Source: CAVPDE01 sp963702565
GTDB lineage: Bacteria; Desulfobacterota; DSM-4660; Desulfatiglandales; HGW-15
Direction of reading: 5' to 3'
Length of the DNA stretch: 64,000 bases
NCBI GenBank assembly: GCA_963702565.1
Contig: CAVPDE010000010.1
Location: 682,001-746,000 of the forward strand
The notes beneath the pieces were generated by a model. The model did not search any database. It was not told where the DNA came from and saw only the letters and a list, made by a program, of their open reading frames with translations. Every line of letters begins with the position of its first letter. Position 1 is the stretch's first letter. This document shows, one piece after another, positions 26,344 to 34,733 of the stretch. Position numbers and translations under genes: made by a program.

Positions 26344-26789
26344 AGAACTGTGTTGTCACCGTTGATCACGAAGCCTGCTGGGGTTGCAAGACCTGTGAAG
26401 TCGCCTGTAAACAGGAGATGAAGGCTCCTGACGGCGTGAAGCTCATCTCCGTTGTTGAGGAATGGCCGCGTTCGTCCGAAGGGAAGCTCAGTTTCCGCTA
26501 TCACGTCGGGATGTGCCGGCACTGTGAAGAGCCGCCTTGTGCGGAGGCCTGCCCGGAAAGAGTCATTTCAAAAAGACCAGATGGAATCGTTGTGATGGAT
26601 TTCGATCGGTGTGTGGGGTGCAAGGAGTGCATCGACGCATGCCCTTACGAAGCCATCGCCTACGACATGAGCCGAGGCATTGCCCAGAAGTGCAATCTCT
26701 GCCATCACCGTGTAGACAAAGGGCTTCTCCCCGCATGCGCCGACAACGTGTGCCTCGCCCACTGCATCTCTTTCAGCGTGAGGGACTAA
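26340..26789 (+). CDS. Four-cluster ferredoxin subunit of the molybdopterin oxidoreductase
   Basis: 149 residues with four cysteine groups: CWGCKTCEVAC, CRHCEEPPCAEACPE, CVGCKECIDACPY and CNLCHHRVDKG with later CADNVC. This is the DmsB/PhsB/HycB-type electron-transfer subunit with four 4Fe-4S clusters. AGGTAGGAGG lies before the ATG, which overlaps the catalytic-subunit stop. No membrane anchor gene follows (the next DNA is a repeat, then a convergent gene), so electrons probably go to a soluble partner. Confidence 0.9.
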   Translation: MKNCVVTVDHEACWGCKTCEVACKQEMKAPDGVKLISVVEEWPRSSEGKLSFRYHVGMCRHCEEPPCAEACPERVISKRPDGIVVMDFDRCVGCKECIDACPYEAIAYDMSRGIAQKCNLCHHRVDKGLLPACADNVCLAHCISFSVRD

Positions 26790-26915
26790 CAGGTTGCTGA
26801 AAAACACCCATCTACGGCGTTGCCCTCACCCCTCGTCGTTGCGACGTACTGGACTGTCCGTCTCACTCCTCGAGATTTCGGGCGCCTTGTATCTGAGTGT
26901 TTTTGAGCAACCTGC
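26787..26915 (+). repeat. Stop-codon-associated repeat, copy C (short form), 3' of the ferredoxin subunit
   Basis: Starts at the TAA of the ferredoxin gene, then CAGGTTGCTGAAAAACAC, and ends GTGTTTTTGAGCAACCTGC. The terminal stem is almost perfect and includes ACAC/GTGT where copy B has ACG/CGT. Internal hairpin GACGTAC-loop-GTCCGTC has one mismatch. Same orientation as the gene. Confidence 0.88.
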
Positions 26916-27028
26916 GAGTTCGGTCTTTTCCGCACCCTGCTAGAGTTCCGGAAAAGAGGGGTGACCGGGTGGAGTTTTGGGTTTATGCAACACTCCATCA
27001 CTCCACTGCTCCAGCACTCCAGTTCTTC

Positions 27029-28930
27029 TCACCCCTCCAGGGGCTGGAGCATTTCGATCTTCGCCCGGCTCTTGAGGTGCTCGATCCACTCCTTGAAGAG
27101 GGACTGGTTCTTGAGGCGCACGAGCATGTCGCGGTAGAGCTTCTTTTCTTCTTCGAACTTGTTCCTGTCAATATCCTGTTCGCCTTCCCATCGAATGACA
27201 AACACGCCTTTGTCATTCTGGAAGACGGTGTCGGCATAACGCTTGTTCTGGCTCAAGCCGAAGGCCGCCTCCTGGAGTTCCTGAAGGTACCCGATCTGAG
27301 GGATCGTGTCCTGTCTGCTTATGAACTCCGTGGTTTTGGTCTCAACGCCGCTTTCCTTGGCCAGCGTCGGCCAGTCTTTCCCTTCTTTCAGTTTCTGGAG
27401 GTACCCTTCTCCCGCGGATTTGGCGGCCTGGTTCGCGAGGAAAAGGACATACTCCTCTGTCACTTTGTCTTTGACCTCTTCAAGGGCGGGGAGGCTGGAG
27501 GGTTTCTTGTCTTTAACCTGGAACACGTAGAATTTCCCTCCCGCGTCCACGAGATCGCTGGTTTCGTCGCGCTCCATTGAAAATAGTGTTTGTTTGAGTT
27601 TTTCATTGCTCCCGATCTCGGGTATTGCGTCTTTCTGCGAGAAATACCCCGTCTCCTTGACGGGAACCTTGCTGTCAGCCGCGTACTTCAGCAGGTCTGC
27701 CTGGTAGGGCATCCGATCGACAAAAGACAGCGCCTTTTCATGGGCCATGTCCGTGGTCGCTGTTTTCTGCAGCGCGGAAAGGATCTGTCCCCTGGCTTCT
27801 TCCAGGGACTTGGTCTTTGCCTCTTTGACGTCCTCCACCTTGATGATGTGGTATCCGAAGGCCGTTCTTACCAGGTCGCTGATTTCTTCCTTCTTGAGCT
27901 TGAAGGCGCCATCCTCAAAAGGTTTGACCATCTGGCCTTGGGAAAAATACCCCAGATCCCCGCCGTTTTCTTTCCCGCTCGGATCTTCGGTGTTCTTCTT
28001 TGCAAGCTCTGCGAAGTTTGCTCCTGCCCGCGCCTGCTGCAGAACAGACGTCGCCTTTTGCCTGATCTTCTCCTCGTCTTCCTTGGAGGCATTCTCGGCG
28101 AGCATGAACAGGATGTGCCTGGCCTTCACCTGTTTCTTTTCCTTGAAAGTGTCCGGGTTGTCTTCGTAATACTCCTTGAGTTGATCCTCGCTGACCTTCA
28201 CCTGGCCTTTGTAAGCCTCGGGATCAAACACGACGTAGGCCGTCTTGATTTTATCAGGGATCCGGTAAGTCTCCTTGTTGTCCTCAAAATACTTCTCCAT
28301 GGCCGCAGGTTCCACCTTGACCTTGTTCTTGAATTGATCCGGCTTGAATTCCACGTAACTGATCTTCACCTTCTCGTTTGCGAAAGTATACTGCTCCAGA
28401 ACCTCCTGATCCGTTACGGGCGAGAGGGTCGTGAGCAGCTGCTCCACCTTGTCCTGAATCATTTCTCGGGCAACGAGGACCTCAAATTCCTCGGGCGTCA
28501 TGTGGTGGTTTTGCAGGACGGCACGGTATCTTGACTCGTCAAAGCGGCCCCTGAACTGGAAGGACGGATTGGACATGATCTTGTCCTGAACCTCTTTTTC
28601 GGTGACGTCAAGCCCGATCTTCTTGGCTTCCTGGCTCACGAGTTTCTGAGTGATGAGGGCGTCCAGCGCTCTGTTTTTCAAATCAAAGACTTTGACCAGG
28701 TTGTCGCTCCACATCCCCCGGTACTCTCTCTGAAGGGCCTCCAGCATGGAGCGGTAACTTTTCTGGTATTCAACGGCCGTAATGATCTCGTCATTTACAA
28801 GGGCGAGCTTAATTCCCTCACGGGCACTGAACGAATAGCCGAAATAAAACACGAACACGATGGCGATGATGGCGATCAGTGCTTTGATCAGCCAGGACTT
28901 GGCATGCTTTCTCATCAAACTGAGCAACAT
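27029..28930 (-). CDS. ppiD: PpiD-like membrane-anchored periplasmic peptidyl-prolyl isomerase/foldase
   Basis: 633 residues. The N-terminus MLLSLMRKHAKSW is followed by one membrane helix (about 13-32, IKALIAIIAIVFVFYFGY), then a SurA_N-type chaperone region (35-240), a parvulin PPIC domain (about 270-375, KQVKARHILFML to TAFGYHIIKVED) and a second PPIC-like region. This is the PpiD layout: inner-membrane anchored, assisting folding of secreted proteins. A GTG at 28948 is in frame, but GGGAGGAG sits 7 bases before the ATG at 28930. It converges on the repeat behind the Mo-enzyme operon. Confidence 0.88.
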   Translation of the reverse strand: MLLSLMRKHAKSWLIKALIAIIAIVFVFYFGYSFSAREGIKLALVNDEIITAVEYQKSYRSMLEALQREYRGMWSDNLVKVFDLKNRALDALITQKLVSQEAKKIGLDVTEKEVQDKIMSNPSFQFRGRFDESRYRAVLQNHHMTPEEFEVLVAREMIQDKVEQLLTTLSPVTDQEVLEQYTFANEKVKISYVEFKPDQFKNKVKVEPAAMEKYFEDNKETYRIPDKIKTAYVVFDPEAYKGQVKVSEDQLKEYYEDNPDTFKEKKQVKARHILFMLAENASKEDEEKIRQKATSVLQQARAGANFAELAKKNTEDPSGKENGGDLGYFSQGQMVKPFEDGAFKLKKEEISDLVRTAFGYHIIKVEDVKEAKTKSLEEARGQILSALQKTATTDMAHEKALSFVDRMPYQADLLKYAADSKVPVKETGYFSQKDAIPEIGSNEKLKQTLFSMERDETSDLVDAGGKFYVFQVKDKKPSSLPALEEVKDKVTEEYVLFLANQAAKSAGEGYLQKLKEGKDWPTLAKESGVETKTTEFISRQDTIPQIGYLQELQEAAFGLSQNKRYADTVFQNDKGVFVIRWEGEQDIDRNKFEEEKKLYRDMLVRLKNQSLFKEWIEHLKSRAKIEMLQPLEG

Positions 28931-29139
28931 GAATGTCTCCTCCCGCACAATGGGAAACAGGATCTCCCCTCTTTGATCAAAGGGGATTTAAACAACAATG
29001 TATAACATCCCCCTAATCCCTTGTCCAATGGATTTTACCCGCCCTGGTCGCCTTTTACCAGCCTCTGGCTGGCTGGCGCCGCCCGGTCCTTGACGACGGA
29101 GGCTCAGGCGATGTAAAAGGAGAGCGAGGTATTTGTTCC

Positions 29140-30315
29140 ATGTCGCACGTCGCCACAGGGTTAGACGTTTTCAGGGATGAGTCGTGGACGCAGTGGGGAA
29201 AGGGGCGTCTGGGATTGCTCTCCAATCAAGCTTCGCTCGACTCCCGCTGCCGCACCGCGAGGGCCGTGATCTCAGAAGTGCTCCCCGGCCGGCTCAAGGC
29301 CCTGTTCGGTCCCCAGCACGGGTTCGGCGGAGAGGATCAGGACAACATGATCGAAACCGGTCACTCTCATGACCGTGAACTGAACCTCCCGGTTTTCAGC
29401 CTATATTCGGAGGTCCGGGAACCTTCCCCGGAGATGCTGGACCTGATGGACATCCTGGTCGTGGATCTTCAGGACGTGGGCACAAGGGTCTACACCTTTG
29501 CATCGACTTTGCTCGGCTGCATGAACGCAGCCGGCCGTTCAGGGAAGAAAGTGATTGTCCTGGATCGACCGAACCCTCTTGGAGGCCACAGCGTGGAGGG
29601 AAACCTCCTCGCGCCTGAGCTCTATTCCTTTGTGGGCCCTTACCGCCTTCCGATGCGCCACGGCCTGACCCTGGGAGAGATGGCTCGTCTCTTCAATCAC
29701 GTCTTCGCTTTGGATTGTGATCTTCACGTGGTCCCCATGAAAGGGTGGCGCCGCGCCATGCTCTGGCCTGAAACCGGTCTGAGATGGATGATGCCCTCTC
29801 CCAACATGCCCCTGCCTGAAACCGCGATGGTCTATCCGGGCCAGGTTCTCTGGGAAGGAACTAATGTCTCTGAAGGAAGAGGGACCTGCCGCCCCTTCGA
29901 GCTGTTCGGAGCTCCATTTCTGGACACAAGAGGAATCCGCGGCAGGCTTCAGCCTGAAGACACGGAAGCATGTCACCTCCAGGACATGTCTTTCCGCCCG
30001 ACCTTTAACAAGTGGCAGGGGGAACTCTGCCGGGGATTCTTCATCCATGTCATAGATCCTCTCTCGTTTCATCCCTATCGGCTCTCCCTCGCTCTCCTTT
30101 CCGCTATCCTAGCTCTGCATGGCCGGGACTTCAGATGGAAAGAGCCCCCCTACGAGTACGAGCACAAGAGGCTACCGATTGATTTGATTCTGGGTGATTC
30201 TTCTTTGCGGGAAAGTCTCGAGGGATCGGTGGAGATGAGTTCGCTTCAGTCTTCGTGGGAAAAGGATTTGCGCAACTACCTTGAATGGCGGGAATCGTTT
30301 CTTCTATACCGTTGA
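29140..30315 (+). CDS. NamZ-like DUF1343 exo-beta-N-acetylmuramidase
   Basis: 391 residues. The pattern LGLLSNQASLD, LFGPQHGFGG, PVFSLYSEVREP, DILVVDLQDVGTRVYTF and VLDRPNPLGG is that of DUF1343 (YzbB/NamZ), shown in Bacillus subtilis to release MurNAc from the non-reducing ends of peptidoglycan. There is no obvious signal peptide, so it may act in the cytoplasm on recycled muropeptides, which would fit with mpl at 9 kb; this is inference. It diverges from ppiD across a 210-base gap. Confidence 0.88.
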   Translation: MSHVATGLDVFRDESWTQWGKGRLGLLSNQASLDSRCRTARAVISEVLPGRLKALFGPQHGFGGEDQDNMIETGHSHDRELNLPVFSLYSEVREPSPEMLDLMDILVVDLQDVGTRVYTFASTLLGCMNAAGRSGKKVIVLDRPNPLGGHSVEGNLLAPELYSFVGPYRLPMRHGLTLGEMARLFNHVFALDCDLHVVPMKGWRRAMLWPETGLRWMMPSPNMPLPETAMVYPGQVLWEGTNVSEGRGTCRPFELFGAPFLDTRGIRGRLQPEDTEACHLQDMSFRPTFNKWQGELCRGFFIHVIDPLSFHPYRLSLALLSAILALHGRDFRWKEPPYEYEHKRLPIDLILGDSSLRESLEGSVEMSSLQSSWEKDLRNYLEWRESFLLYR

Positions 30316-30338
30316 CCTAGTTAGAACGCATTTATTGT

Positions 30339-30503
30339 GCAGGCTGATCAAAAACGTCAAGATGCAAGGCAGCTGGAATTCCGGGGAGTGAGGCGTACCA
30401 GACAGTACGCCGCAATGACGAGGAATGCCAACGCAGCCCTTCGATGTTACTCAGGGATATGAGCCTGTCGAATGGCAGATTGGCGTTTTTCATCAGCCGG
30501 CTA
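30339..30503 (-). repeat. Stop-codon-associated repeat, copy D (long form), 3' of a small hypothetical gene
   Basis: Read with the minus-strand gene: TAG then CCGGCTGATGAAAAACG, ending CGTTTTTGATCAGCCTGC. The stem GGCTGAT/ATCAGCC replaces GGTTGCT/AGCAACC of other copies on both strands. Internal hairpin GGCGTAC-TGTCTG-GTACGCC is perfect. Contains the same ~38-base extra segment as copy A. Confidence 0.88.
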
Positions 30504-30719
30504 CTCTCCGCCCATGGCTTTGAGCAGCTTCATGCCGATTTGGACGTATTCCTTGCCCAGTTTTTTTGAAATCCACTCTCTTGCACTGGGTGATTTCAAG
30601 GTCATGGTGAGAAGTTCCCTCACCAGCTCACGTTCTTTTTTGTCGATCATCAGAAGGGCGCCGGTCTTGTCTGCCAACCCAACCAGCACATCATCTTTTT
30701 CTTCCATTTCAACCTTCAC
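30501..30719 (-). CDS. Small conserved-looking hypothetical protein downstream of HTH gene
   Basis: Up to 72 residues, no recognised family. It begins with GTG directly after the upstream HTH stop; an ATG at 30707 (68 residues) is preceded by GAAGGT and is at least as likely. The composition is charged and helical (DKKERELVRELLTMTLKSP; WISKKLGKEYVQIGMKLL) with no signal peptide or cysteine. Its TAG stop is part of repeat copy D. Probably co-transcribed with the HTH gene from the strong promoter at 30951-30979. Confidence 0.6.
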   Translation of the reverse strand: MKVEMEEKDDVLVGLADKTGALLMIDKKERELVRELLTMTLKSPSAREWISKKLGKEYVQIGMKLLKAMGGE

Positions 30720-30890
30720 TTACTTTTTCTGCCCGCCACTGATCCACTTGTCTATCGCTTCCTTGTCGAATCGCCAAACCCTTCCGATCCTGATAGCGGG
30801 TATCTTCCCTTCAGCTGCATATTTGCAGATGGTAATTTCGTGGAGTTTCAGATATTTTGCTAGTTCTTTCGTTGTCATGATCTGTGGCAT
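30720..30890 (-). CDS. Excisionase-type helix-turn-helix DNA-binding protein
   Basis: 56 residues, a single HTH_17/excisionase-family domain: TTKELAKYLKLHEITICKYA then GKIPAIRIGRVWRFDKEAIDKWI, the classic two-helix plus wing pattern. Such proteins act as excisionases or small transcription factors. It is followed without a gap by a 68-72 residue gene. There is no integrase or phage gene nearby, so a regulator is more likely than an excisionase. Shine-Dalgarno-like GGGGAG lies upstream of the ATG. Confidence 0.85.
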   Translation of the reverse strand: MPQIMTTKELAKYLKLHEITICKYAAEGKIPAIRIGRVWRFDKEAIDKWISGGQKK

Positions 30891-30950
30891 ATCAAACTCC
30901 CCATTTCTCCCTATGCGAGGCGTGTTATTGCTTGTTATTTTTGTATAATA

Positions 30951-30979
30951 TTTATAATCCCTAACGCCTATAAAGTCAA
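30951..30979 (-). promoter_or_regulatory. Sigma70-type promoter for the HTH operon
   Basis: On the minus strand: TTGACT (30979-30974), 17-base spacer, TATAAA (30956-30951). Predicted leader about 54 bases to the ATG at 30890. Very close to consensus. Confidence 0.75.
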
Positions 30980-31083
30980 CAAAAAACTGTTAATACTAGT
31001 TTAAAATATGTTCCTTTTACATAGTTAGTTTCTATTGCCTTTTTACAAACTTGTTTTTTAGCAATTGAGGATAACTATAGGTT

Positions 31084-31695
31084 ATGAGACGAAAAAGAGT
31101 TGCACTTATCTTCCTCATTGCCCTCTTTACTCTTTCCGCGACAAGACCTTACGTCAAACAGGTTTATGATGGCGACACCTTGTCTTTGAGCACGGGAGAA
31201 CAGGTGAGGTACATCGGAGTGGATGCCCCTGAAATTGATCACCAAGGAGGCAAGAGCGACTTTCTCGCCCACGAGGCAAAGATCCTAAATGCAAAGCTCC
31301 TCCAAGGCAAACCGGTCAGATTGGAGTTCGATCAGGAAAGGAACGACCATCACGGCCGCCTTCTTGCTTATGTTTTCCTGGAAAACGGGGACATGGTTAA
31401 TGAGCTTCTGGTGAGAAAAGGACTCGCTCGCGTGCTGCCAAGGCCCCCTAACCTCAAATACTTCCAGCTGTTGCTTGACGCCCAAAGGCGAGCCATGGCT
31501 GAAAGGGTCGGCATATGGCAGAAGGAGCCGGAGCGGCCGGAAAATTACTACATAGGCAACTCGGCTTCATACCGTTTTCACAGGCCGAGCTGCACCTTCG
31601 GCAAGGCCGTATCCGGCCGACATCGTGTCCGGTTTGAGAGTGGATACAAGGCGTATTGGGAAGGCTACAGCCCCTGCAGGCAGTGCAAACCGTAA
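31084..31695 (+). CDS. Secreted thermonuclease-like protein with C-terminal metal-binding domain
   Basis: 203 residues. A hydrophobic N-terminus (VALIFLIALFTLS) is a signal peptide or anchor. Residues about 25-155 are a staphylococcal-nuclease OB fold with active-site pattern YDGDT, RYIGVDAPE and HHGRLLAYVF (Arg, Asp, Glu residues present). The C-terminus YIGNSASYRFHRPSC and PCRQCKP resembles the Ada-type zinc-binding module often attached to such nucleases. The upstream 190 bases are strongly AT-rich. Likely a periplasmic or secreted nuclease. Confidence 0.85.
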   Translation: MRRKRVALIFLIALFTLSATRPYVKQVYDGDTLSLSTGEQVRYIGVDAPEIDHQGGKSDFLAHEAKILNAKLLQGKPVRLEFDQERNDHHGRLLAYVFLENGDMVNELLVRKGLARVLPRPPNLKYFQLLLDAQRRAMAERVGIWQKEPERPENYYIGNSASYRFHRPSCTFGKAVSGRHRVRFESGYKAYWEGYSPCRQCKP

Positions 31696-31776
31696 AAGAA
31701 GCGTAGAGCAAAGAGCTTCGAGCGAAGAGTAAAAGCCTTCTGACAAACCCTTAGAGGAAGTTCTCTTTGCTCATCG

Positions 31777-32610
31777 CTATTTCAGCGTTGCGAGCTTATT
31801 CTGCGCGATCTTCGCCTCGCTTGAGTTCGGGTGGTTCTTGACCACTCTGTTGAGCAGCAGTTTGGCGCTTGTTTGATCCTTGATTTCCAGGAATGCGAAG
31901 GCCTGCCGCAGCAGGGCGCTGGGGACTTTGTTGCCCTTAGGATAGTTCTTGATCACCTCCTGGTAAGCCAGGATCGCCTGCTCGTACTGCTTCAGGGACA
32001 TGTAGGATTCGCCGATCCAGAAGTGAGCGTTGTCCGCGCGGTCGGATTTAGGGAACGTCTTGAGAAACGTCCTGAACCCATCGATCGCCTCTTCGTATTT
32101 CCCATCCCTGTATAGAGCAATCGACTTGTCGTAAAGCTCCGTCTCTCTGGTTTTCGGCTCTGCAGGAGCGGTCGGCGGAGTCACAGGTTTAACCGCCGGC
32201 GGGGGGGCCTCCGCTCCCGGTTTCAGCTGACCAGGGGGCAGATTCAGGTACCGGTGGTGCTGCTCGACGATTGCCTCAAGGGTCGCCACTCTTTCCGCAG
32301 TGGTGCCCACGCTCGCACGCATGGCGTCCTGATCCCCAAGGTCTCTTTCAACAGAGCGCTTCAACAGCCGTTCATTCTCCTCGATGCGGCCGTTCAATCT
32401 CCTGATCTGTTCTTGGACCTCGTCGATGTCCGTCCGCAAGTTCACCTGTCCGGATCGAACCTTGGTGTCCATTCCGTCCTCGAGGAATTTCACCCGTCTG
32501 TTGAGCGCAACAACCTGGTCATTGAGATAGGCGATGTCGTTGTCATAAAGACAGGAAGAAAGGAAAACAAGAACCCCCAGCAAAAGAAAAACACACGTCT
32601 TTCTCGTCAT
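31777..32610 (-). CDS. cpoB: Tol-Pal system protein CpoB (YbgF), lipoprotein form
   Basis: 277 residues. A lipoprotein signal peptide ends in LSSC; then a coiled coil (about 25-90) that trimerises in the family, a Pro/Ala-rich linker (PPPAVKPVTPPTAPAEP) and three TPR units (DNAHFWIGESYMSLKQYEQA; YEEAIDGF; AKIAQNKLATLK at the end). CpoB coordinates peptidoglycan synthesis with outer-membrane constriction. Start placed at 32610, with AGGAG upstream; the frame is open nine codons further. Last gene of the Tol-Pal operon. Confidence 0.92.
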   Translation of the reverse strand: MTRKTCVFLLLGVLVFLSSCLYDNDIAYLNDQVVALNRRVKFLEDGMDTKVRSGQVNLRTDIDEVQEQIRRLNGRIEENERLLKRSVERDLGDQDAMRASVGTTAERVATLEAIVEQHHRYLNLPPGQLKPGAEAPPPAVKPVTPPTAPAEPKTRETELYDKSIALYRDGKYEEAIDGFRTFLKTFPKSDRADNAHFWIGESYMSLKQYEQAILAYQEVIKNYPKGNKVPSALLRQAFAFLEIKDQTSAKLLLNRVVKNHPNSSEAKIAQNKLATLK

Positions 32611-32703
32611 GCCCTTGCACTCCTCTAGATAGAGCATGAGCCGACCGGTTGCCCCGAGTCGGCTCTGCCTTTGTTTATACCTCTCTTCTGATGAAGAAAA
32701 AAA

Positions 32704-33228
32704 TTACTTGGAGAGTTTGAAATCATCCCTTCTGTTCTTGGACCAGCATTTCTCGCTCTTCTCGGTACAGGCCGGCTTCTCTTCGCCGTAGCTGATGGTG
32801 CTCATTCTGTCCATGGAAATTCCAAGAGCATTGAGGTACTTCTGGGCAGCCTTCGCTCTCCTGTCGCCAAGAGCCAGGTTGTACTCGTTGGTGCCGCGCT
32901 CGTCGCAATTTCCTTCAATCTTTACCTTGTAGGAAGGATTGGCTCTCAGCCAGGCAGCTTTCTTCTCCAAGATCGCTTTTGCTTCAGCTTTGATTTCCGA
33001 CTTGTCAAAGTCGAAGTAAATGCCCTCGGCCTCGAACGCCCTTGCATCCTGAGCCATATCCACAGCCGTCGTGGAAGGTGCAGCAGCCGCAGGCGCCGGT
33101 GCAGCAGCAGGCTTAGGTGCAGGAGCAGCTTCTCCGGTTCCGACCTGTTTCTTTGCGCAGGAGCTCATCATCAGAATCGTCCCACACGCAAATGCCAAAA
33201 CAACCAAGACCATCATTAACTTTCTCAT
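32704..33228 (-). CDS. pal: Peptidoglycan-associated lipoprotein Pal
   Basis: 174 residues. A lipoprotein signal with lipobox MSSC is followed by an Ala/Pro-rich linker (EAAPAPKPAAAPAPAAA) and an OmpA-like domain binding diaminopimelate: IYFDFDKSEIKAEA, EGNCDERGTNEYNLALGDRR and the C-terminal SKNRRDDF. Anchored in the outer membrane, it binds TolB and murein. The start at 33228 follows AAGGAGGAAG. A possible separate promoter lies upstream. Confidence 0.96.
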   Translation of the reverse strand: MRKLMMVLVVLAFACGTILMMSSCAKKQVGTGEAAPAPKPAAAPAPAAAAPSTTAVDMAQDARAFEAEGIYFDFDKSEIKAEAKAILEKKAAWLRANPSYKVKIEGNCDERGTNEYNLALGDRRAKAAQKYLNALGISMDRMSTISYGEEKPACTEKSEKCWSKNRRDDFKLSK

Positions 33229-33291
33229 CACTCTTACTTCCTCCTTCATTATTCTAGTTTTTAAGCTAAACTCTTTCCTTCTGATTTTGCT

Positions 33292-33320
33292 AACATAACA
33301 CCTCAAATTGTCCATTTCAA
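33292..33320 (-). promoter_or_regulatory. Possible internal promoter for pal-cpoB
   Basis: On the minus strand: TTGAAA (33320-33315), 17-base spacer, TATGTT (33297-33292), in the 173-base tolB-pal gap. A weak hairpin (TTTTGGCT/AGCCAAA, 33361-33392) precedes it. Extra pal expression relative to tolB is common in other bacteria. Confidence 0.45.
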
Positions 33321-33401
33321 GGTTTTAGTACCTTTAACTTAATTTTTTTTATCACCTCCCTTTGGCTCAAAATGATGCCCTTTTAGCCAAAATTCTCCTT
33401 C

Positions 33402-34733
33402 TCAAGGCGACCAGGAGGGAGATGTCTGCTCGCCTTTGAAATTTGTTATTTTTCTCTGATTCTGGCCGTTTGCATTCATCAGGTACACGTTGAACCCGCC
33501 CTCCCTGCTGCTACTGAACATGAGATGCCGGCCGTTCACGTACCAGCAAGGGTCCTCGTTGTTCCCCTGGCCTGCGGTGAGCTGTCTCAATCCTCTGCCG
33601 TCCGGGTCGATGGCGAAAATGTTGAACCGTCCCTCGTCCATCCCGGTATAAGCGATCTTGTTGAGGATCGACCAGGAGGGGGAGGTGTTGTACTTGCCCT
33701 CAAAACTGATTCTCTCCTCTCTCCCGTTCGCAAGATCCTTGACATAGATCTGGGGACCACCGGATCTGTTGGAGACAAAAGCGAACTTGGTGCCGTCCGG
33801 TGAGAAGGAGGGAGACACGTTGATCCCCCAGTAGTTGGTGAGACGGTCCATGATTTTGCCGCTCAAATCGATCCGGTGGATGTCCATGTTGTCCCCCACG
33901 TTCAGAGTCAGGGCAACGCTCTGGCCGTCCGGAGCCCAAGCTGCGCCGGTGTTCAATCCCTTCCGGGCGGAGACCTTGGTGGACCTCCCTGAAGCGACAT
34001 CCATCAGGTAAAGCGCAGGCCCTTCTCCGTCCTTGTAGGAGTTGTAGAAGATTTTGTCCCCTTGCGGTGACCACCGCGGCATAAGGGCAATGCTCTTGTC
34101 GCGGGTGAGCTGCTTGAGATTGTATCCGTCATAGTCGCAAATGTAGATTTCCTTGTTCCCTGTTGCCGTCCCCACAAAAGCAAGCTTGGAAAGGAACATG
34201 CCCTTCTGGCCGGTGAGGAGATAGATGATGTCATTGGAAATGCGGTGCATCAGGGCCCTGTGCTCGTCCACCCTGCCGAGGATTCTCTTGCCCAGGATCT
34301 GGCGACCCCTGAACACGTCAAAGAGCCTCACTTCGGCCTCTACGCTCTGCCCGATGGACGTGTAGCTTCCCTTCAGCAGGAGATCCGCACCGATCGTGCT
34401 CCAGTCCTTGAACTTGATCTCGTCCACGGTGAAGGCCGCCTTGTTTTCTTCCAGGAACGCCGCCTTGTCCACGGGGATGAAGTAACCGCTCAGATCCAGA
34501 TCATTGGAGATCACGCCGGGCAGGGTTGCAGCCAGATCCGGTTGCTCCCTGCTCTGGGAGGCGTCTCTGAAATCAGGGATCGCGATTTTGATCTTCTGCA
34601 CCGAGGGAGAGTTGATGTCGATGAAGATCCTGGCCTCGCTCGGGCTGGAGAAAAGGCACACCAGCAGGACTGGAATGAGTAAATTAATTCTGCATAAGAT
34701 CGTTGAGATTAAACCTGATTTCAAGTTCATCAT
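33402..34733 (-). CDS. tolB: Tol-Pal translocation protein TolB
   Basis: 443 residues with a signal peptide (INLLIPVLLVCLFSSPSEA). An N-terminal TolB_N domain (VQKIKIAIPDFRD) and a six-bladed beta-propeller of TolB/WD-like repeats (MPRWSPQGDKIFYNSYKDG; SPSFSPDGTKFAFVSNRSG; LMFSSSREGGFNVYLMNANG) are visible. Periplasmic; links Pal and TolA. The N-terminus overlaps tolA by about 50 bases, so it is translated with it. Confidence 0.95.
   Translation of the reverse strand: MMNLKSGLISTILCRINLLIPVLLVCLFSSPSEARIFIDINSPSVQKIKIAIPDFRDASQSREQPDLAATLPGVISNDLDLSGYFIPVDKAAFLEENKAAFTVDEIKFKDWSTIGADLLLKGSYTSIGQSVEAEVRLFDVFRGRQILGKRILGRVDEHRALMHRISNDIIYLLTGQKGMFLSKLAFVGTATGNKEIYICDYDGYNLKQLTRDKSIALMPRWSPQGDKIFYNSYKDGEGPALYLMDVASGRSTKVSARKGLNTGAAWAPDGQSVALTLNVGDNMDIHRIDLSGKIMDRLTNYWGINVSPSFSPDGTKFAFVSNRSGGPQIYVKDLANGREERISFEGKYNTSPSWSILNKIAYTGMDEGRFNIFAIDPDGRGLRQLTAGQGNNEDPCWYVNGRHLMFSSSREGGFNVYLMNANGQNQRKITNFKGEQTSPSWSP

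Noticed and set aside
30720..30890. Excisionase of an integrated phage or element
   Set aside because: No integrase, attachment repeats or phage genes are nearby; a small DNA-binding regulator is the simpler reading.
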